From: an uncultured Anaerococcus sp.
GTDB taxonomy: Bacteria; Bacillota_A; Clostridia; Tissierellales; Peptoniphilaceae
Direction: 5' to 3'
Assembly (NCBI GenBank): GCA_945916625.1
Contig: CAMEGY010000030.1
Span: 1-8,873, forward strand
DNA: 8,873 nucleotides
Of this stretch, positions 5,739-8,873 are shown one piece after another. Positions within the stretch are counted from its first letter, which is position 1; each line of letters opens with the position of its first letter. Both the position numbers and the translations under genes were made by a program. The notes below the pieces were generated by a model that was given only the letters and a program-made list of their open reading frames with translations, had not been told where the DNA came from and did no database searches.

Positions 5739-6714
5739 ATCTATCATGCTAGCACCCCTTGCAGGAGTGACAGATACGGCCTTTAGGATAATTTGTGAGA
5801 AAAATGGATGTGATAAAACCTTCACAGAAATGGTATCTGTAAATGCCTTAGTTTATGATAATAGGGCTACAGAAGATATTATGTTTATATCTGATATGGA
5901 AAAAAATGCCAATATCCAAATTTTTGGTTCAGATGTAGATAAGATTAAGAAAGTTGTTGAGGAAAAAATCAATCCCCTCAATAATATCAAAGAGATTTCC
6001 TTTAATATGGGGTGTCCTGCACCAAAGATATTTAACAACGGTGAAGGGTCGGCCCTTTTAAAAGATCCAAATAAGGTATATAAGATAACTAAAGCCTTAA
6101 AAGAATCAACTAACAAGCTAGTAAATATAAAATACAGACTTGGAGTTGATGATGATTCTATTAATTATTTAGAAAATGGTAAGGCCATGGAAGAAGCTGG
6201 TGCAGATTATATAATCCTTCACGCAAGGACTAGAAAAGCAATGTATTCTGGCCATTCTGATTGGAATGCCATTAAAAAATTAAAAGAAAGCGTGAATATA
6301 CCAGTAATAGCTAACGGAGATATATTTACTCCGGAAGATTTTATAGAAGTAATAAATCAAACTGGAGCCGATGGGGCTATGATAGCTAGAGGTGCAATGG
6401 GAAATCCATTCATTTTTAGATATATCAAAGAATACCTAGAAAAAGGATCCTATAAAAAAGTATCCTTTGATGATATAATAAATCAAATCAAAGAACACTA
6501 CGAACTAGCCCTTAGATTCAAGGATGAAAGACTAGTCATAAATCAAATGCGCAAGCACGTTGGTTGGTATATAAAGGGTCTTTACATGTCAAGCGAATAT
6601 AGGGACAGAGTTAATAAGATATCTACAAGTAAGGAAATTTTTGACTTACTAGATGAATATAAAGAAGTATTAGGTGATTATAATGACAGAGAAAAAAGAA
6701 GTAATATTAACTAA
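5716..6714 (+). CDS. dusB: tRNA-dihydrouridine synthase, DusB type
   Basis: A flavin (FMN) enzyme that reduces uridine in the tRNA D-loop to dihydrouridine using NADPH. It has 332 residues. The TIM-barrel landmarks run in order: MLAPLAGVTDTAFR (11-24) at the FMN site, TEMVSVNAL, NMGCPAPK (97-104) with the catalytic Cys100, and HARTRKAMYSGHSDW (169-183). IANGDI (198-203) and GADGAMIARGAMGNPFIF (217-234) at the phosphate end of FMN follow. A helical tRNA-binding domain makes up the remainder. AGGA at 5706-5709, 6 bases before the ATG and inside coaX, supports the start. The 23-base overlap with coaX and 32-base overlap with greA point to coupled translation. In B. subtilis yacF (dusB) also sits just before lysS. 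DusB is preferred over other Dus types because of this context. Confidence 0.94.
   Translation: MREITQDKSIMLAPLAGVTDTAFRIICEKNGCDKTFTEMVSVNALVYDNRATEDIMFISDMEKNANIQIFGSDVDKIKKVVEEKINPLNNIKEISFNMGCPAPKIFNNGEGSALLKDPNKVYKITKALKESTNKLVNIKYRLGVDDDSINYLENGKAMEEAGADYIILHARTRKAMYSGHSDWNAIKKLKESVNIPVIANGDIFTPEDFIEVINQTGADGAMIARGAMGNPFIFRYIKEYLEKGSYKKVSFDDIINQIKEHYELALRFKDERLVINQMRKHVGWYIKGLYMSSEYRDRVNKISTSKEIFDLLDEYKEVLGDYNDREKRSNIN
6672..6677 (+). promoter_or_regulatory. Shine-Dalgarno that sets the greA start
   Basis: AGGTGA inside the end of dusB lies 5 bases before ATG 6683. The in-frame GTG at 6674 is part of this site, so the longer reading is not a credible start. ATG 6683 gives the normal 157-residue GreA. 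Confidence 0.75.
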
Positions 6715-7156
6715 GGAAAAACTAGAAAAACTAGAGGACGAACTAGAATATTTAAAAACTAAAAAGCGTCCAGAAATAGCAGAGAAAATCAAGATAGCAA
6801 GAAGCTTTGGTGACCTTTCAGAAAACGCTGACTATGACGAAGCGAAAAATGAACAAGGTGAAGTGGAATCTAGAATCATGAAAATCGAAGACATGATCAG
6901 AAATGCTAAGACTATCGAAGTTAATGAAAATTCTGATACAGTAGGAGTTGGTAATACAGTTACCTTATATGATGAAGAATTTGAAGAAGAAGTTGAATAC
7001 AAACTTGTAGGAACTGCTGAATCTAACCCACTTGAAGGGTATATTTCTAATGAGTCTCCAGTAGGAGAAGCAATTATTGGCCACAAGGTGGATGATAGAG
7101 TAGAAGTAGAAACACCAAATGGCAAGATGTACTTTGTAATTAAGAATATTAAATAA
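6683..7156 (+). CDS. greA: Transcription elongation factor GreA
   Basis: GreA enters the secondary channel of backtracked RNA polymerase and stimulates cleavage of the transcript's 3' end so synthesis can resume. The 157-residue length is exactly typical. Residues 1-75 form the antiparallel coiled coil. Its tip carries GDLSENADYDEAK (43-55), with acidic Asp44 and Glu47 placed as in E. coli GreA Asp41 and Glu44, which coordinate the catalytic magnesium. Residues 80-157 form the FKBP-like domain, with the family stretch SPVGEAIIGHKVDDRVEVET and a final strand. It overlaps dusB by 32 bases, the longest overlap here, and is separated from lysS by 9 bases. The dusB-greA-lysS order is common in clostridia. 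Confidence 0.97.
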   Translation: MTEKKEVILTKEKLEKLEDELEYLKTKKRPEIAEKIKIARSFGDLSENADYDEAKNEQGEVESRIMKIEDMIRNAKTIEVNENSDTVGVGNTVTLYDEEFEEEVEYKLVGTAESNPLEGYISNESPVGEAIIGHKVDDRVEVETPNGKMYFVIKNIK

Positions 7157-7165
7157 GGAGAGAAA

Positions 7166-8873
7166 ATGGCTGATAACACACAAGATTTAAATGAAATGCT
7201 TAAGGTCAGAAGGGATAAACTTCACGAGCTTAAACAAGAGGGAAAAGACCCTCATCATATAGTAAACTTTAAAGATAGAACAAACTCTAAGGAAATTAAG
7301 GATAATTTTGACTCTTACGAAGACAAAACAGTTAGGGTAGCAGGAAGAATCCTTGCCAAAAGAGGCCACGGCAACATGAGCTTTATGGATGTCCAAGACG
7401 AGTCTGGAAGAATCCAAGTGGTAAACCGTAAAAATGTTATCGGCGATGATTTTAAATATATCAAAAAATACGATATTGGCGATATCGTAGGAGTTGAAGG
7501 TAGGGTATTTAGGACAAATCAAGGAGAAATCTCAATCGAGGTTCAAAAATCTGACCTACTTACAAAGTCTCTACAAATCCTACCAGAAAAATGGCACGGG
7601 CTAAAAGACCCTGACCTTAGATATAGACAAAGATATATAGACCTAATTGTAAATCCAGAAGTAAAAGACGTATTTGTTCAAAGATCAAAAATCATATCTG
7701 CAATTAGGGAATACCTAGACAATAGGGGCTTTCTTGAAGTTGAAACTCCAATCCTAAATACAATAGCAGGTGGAGCTACAGCTCGTCCTTTTATAACCCA
7801 CCACAATACCCTAGATATTGACATGTACCTAAGAATAGCCAACGAACTCTACTTAAAAAGACTAATCGTAGGTGGATTTGATAGGGTATATGAAATTGGT
7901 AGGATGTTTAGAAACGAAGGGATGGATGCAACTCACAACCCAGAATACACCGCAATGGAACTTTATCAGGCCTATGGTGATTACGAAGATATGATGGAAA
8001 TTACCGAAGGCATGGTAGAATTCATTGCAAAAAAAGTCAAGGGTACAACTCTAGTTGAATTTGACGGCAATGAAATAGAATTAAAGGCTCCATGGAAGAG
8101 AATTTCTATGATAGATGCTGTAAAAGAACACTCTGGTGTAGACTTTAATGAAATTAAGACAGACGAAGAAGCAATAGCAATTGCCAAAGAAAAAGGTGTA
8201 GAAGTTAAGGAAACAAGGGGAGAAATCATTGCGGAATTCTTTGATGAATTTGTTGAAGATAAGCTTATCCAACCAACCTTCATCACTGATTATCCAGTAG
8301 AAATCTCACCACTTGCAAAGAGAAAAAATGACGATAGGTCACTCACATACAGGTTTGAAGCCTTCATTTCAGGAGCAGAAATCGGAAACGCCTTCTCAGA
8401 ATTAAACGATGCAGAAGATCAAAGAGAAAGATTTGAAGATCAAGTAAGAAAAAGAGAAGCAGGCGATGATGAAGCTCAGATGATGGACTATGACTTTGTA
8501 AATGCCCTAGAAGTAGGACTTCCTCCAACAGGTGGACTAGGTATAGGTGTAGATAGGCTAATCATGATCCTAACCGGCCAACACTCAATAAGAGACGTAC
8601 TATTATTCCCAACAATGAAGCCAATAGGCTTAGAAAAGGCAGAAAATAACGATTCGTCAAAAGAAACTTACGAAACTTACGACAAACTTACGACAGAAAA
8701 AATCGACTTTTCAAAAGTAAAAGTAGAGCCATTATTTGAAGATATGGTTGATTTTGATACATTCTCAAAATCTGATTTTAGAGTTGTAAAAGTTAAGAAC
8801 TGCGAAGAAGTTCCAAAATCAAAAAAACTTTTGAAATTTACATTAGATGATGGTTCTGAAAAAGAAAGAGTTA
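7166..8873 (+). CDS. lysS: Lysyl-tRNA synthetase (class II) fused to a C-terminal tRNA-binding domain, 3' end outside window
   Basis: It charges tRNA-Lys with lysine. The frame is open from ATG 7166 to the right edge, 569 complete codons with no stop. GGAG overlaps the greA stop and lies 5 bases before the ATG. Residues about 55-145 form the OB-fold anticodon domain ([13 protein letters not shown] onward). Class II motif 1 ends GFLEVETP (188-195), motif 2 is RMFRNEG (246-252) with [11 protein letters not shown] after it, and motif 3 is GLGIGVDRL (457-465). Most bacterial LysRS proteins stop shortly after the block matching LLFPTMKP (479-486). Here the frame continues through a polar linker (about 490-522). 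It then enters [20 protein letters not shown] and [21 protein letters not shown] (524-569), which align by eye with the start of the MetRS C-terminal/Trbp111/EMAPII OB-fold domain. About half of that domain lies beyond the window. The core is certain; the extension is very likely. Confidence 0.95.
   Translation, partial: MADNTQDLNEMLKVRRDKLHELKQEGKDPHHIVNFKDRTNSKEIKDNFDSYEDKTVRVAGRILAKRGHGNMSFMDVQDESGRIQVVNRKNVIGDDFKYIKKYDIGDIVGVEGRVFRTNQGEISIEVQKSDLLTKSLQILPEKWHGLKDPDLRYRQRYIDLIVNPEVKDVFVQRSKIISAIREYLDNRGFLEVETPILNTIAGGATARPFITHHNTLDIDMYLRIANELYLKRLIVGGFDRVYEIGRMFRNEGMDATHNPEYTAMELYQAYGDYEDMMEITEGMVEFIAKKVKGTTLVEFDGNEIELKAPWKRISMIDAVKEHSGVDFNEIKTDEEAIAIAKEKGVEVKETRGEIIAEFFDEFVEDKLIQPTFITDYPVEISPLAKRKNDDRSLTYRFEAFISGAEIGNAFSELNDAEDQRERFEDQVRKREAGDDEAQMMDYDFVNALEVGLPPTGGLGIGVDRLIMILTGQHSIRDVLLFPTMKPIGLEKAENNDSSKETYETYDKLTTEKIDFSKVKVEPLFEDMVDFDTFSKSDFRVVKVKNCEEVPKSKKLLKFTLDDGSEKERV
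8663..8694 (+). repeat. Short exact tandem repeats in the lysS linker
   Basis: GAAACTTAC occurs twice head to tail (8663-8671, 8672-8680), and AAACTTACGAC occurs twice head to tail (8673-8683, 8684-8694). Together they make three copies of AAACTTACG with spacings of 9 and 11 bases. They encode [13 protein letters not shown] in the linker between the LysRS core and the extra domain. The 11-base unit is not a multiple of three. Confidence 0.85.
8735..8873 (+). other. Start of Trbp111/EMAPII-like tRNA-binding domain within lysS
   Basis: Residues 524-569 of the lysS product follow the pattern of this OB-fold: an F-x-D-F-x-K-x-D-x-RV opening, a V-x-x-S-K-K-LL-K segment, then [11 protein letters not shown]. 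coli MetRS has the corresponding I/VTFEDFAKVDLRV, SDKLLRLTLDLGGEKRNV. In MetRS, Trbp111 and Arc1p this domain binds the outside corner of the tRNA in a largely sequence-independent way. No ribosome site precedes the internal ATG at 8744, so it appears to be made only as part of the fusion. The window cuts it at about 46 of roughly 105 residues. Confidence 0.82.

Noticed and set aside
6442..6468. Inverted repeat AAAGGAT ... ATCCTTT inside dusB
   Set aside because: Only 7 bp with a 13-base loop, no U-run after it and lying within conserved coding sequence; most likely chance.
7157..7165. Possible T-box or lysine riboswitch controlling lysS
   Set aside because: greA and lysS are only 9 bases apart, leaving no room for a leader; the coaX leader is also only about 25 bases.
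7187..7522. Minus-strand ORF of 111 residues inside lysS
   Set aside because: It lies wholly opposite conserved LysRS coding sequence, has no ribosome site or family resemblance, and its composition is that of a shadow frame.
7981..8286. Minus-strand ORF of 101 residues, Ser/Ile-rich, inside lysS
   Set aside because: Antisense reading of the conserved LysRS catalytic region; the Ser-rich composition is what a complement of GAA/GAT-rich sequence gives.
1..8873. Mobile element, defence system, CRISPR array or RNA gene
   Set aside because: Every stretch over about 75 bases is accounted for by recognisable housekeeping genes or the one unknown membrane protein; no transposase, repeat-spacer array, tRNA or rRNA pattern was seen.

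Overview
This is a compact, low-GC housekeeping segment. The synteny rqcP-divIC-tilS-hpt-coaX-dusB-greA-lysS is the one seen around the tilS/hprT region of Bacillus subtilis and in clostridia. AT-rich codon use with frequent AGG arginine codons, the Bacillota gene order, and the lack of the sporulation genes found between yabO and tilS in B. subtilis (yabP, yabQ, spoIIE) suggest a non-sporulating anaerobic member of the Bacillota, perhaps a Peptoniphilaceae/Anaerococcus-like organism. The genus is an inference from gene order and base composition. No mobile element, CRISPR array, rRNA, tRNA or riboswitch was found.

Layout. Positions 1-543 are the 3' part of recA, entering from the left edge. 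A perfect 15-bp inverted repeat (551-597) lies between recA and the convergent dinB (600-1634, minus strand) and should terminate both. A 72-bp divergent spacer (1635-1706) carries apparently overlapping promoters for dinB and for the rightward operon. That operon is rqcP (1707-1952), divIC-like (1945-2442), tilS (2426-3799) and hpt (3780-4349), each overlapping the next by 8-20 bases. It ends in a small terminator whose stem contains the hpt stop codon. A membrane protein of unknown function follows (4393-4884). A good sigma-A-type promoter (4887-4915) then starts a second operon: coaX, dusB, greA and lysS. lysS runs off the right edge. The largest gap without a gene is 72 bp.

How the genes work together. 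Most serve translation and nucleotide supply. RqcP rescues stalled 50S subunits, TilS makes lysidine in tRNA-Ile2, DusB makes dihydrouridine in tRNA, LysRS charges tRNA-Lys, GreA rescues stalled RNA polymerase, Hpt salvages purines and CoaX starts CoA synthesis. The divIC-like gene links the cluster to cell division; RecA and DinB are the DNA-damage pair.

Most notable: the lysyl-tRNA synthetase does not stop after its class II core (about residue 488). It continues in frame through a short repetitive linker into the start of a Trbp111/EMAPII-type tRNA-binding domain like that at the C-terminus of methionyl-tRNA synthetase. The linker is encoded by exact short tandem repeats whose gain or loss would uncouple the two domains. 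Other points of interest are the near-leaderless divergent promoters, the unknown membrane protein at the place where B. subtilis has ftsH, and the long polar tail on the divIC-like protein. Nothing here amounts to a clear new multi-gene system.
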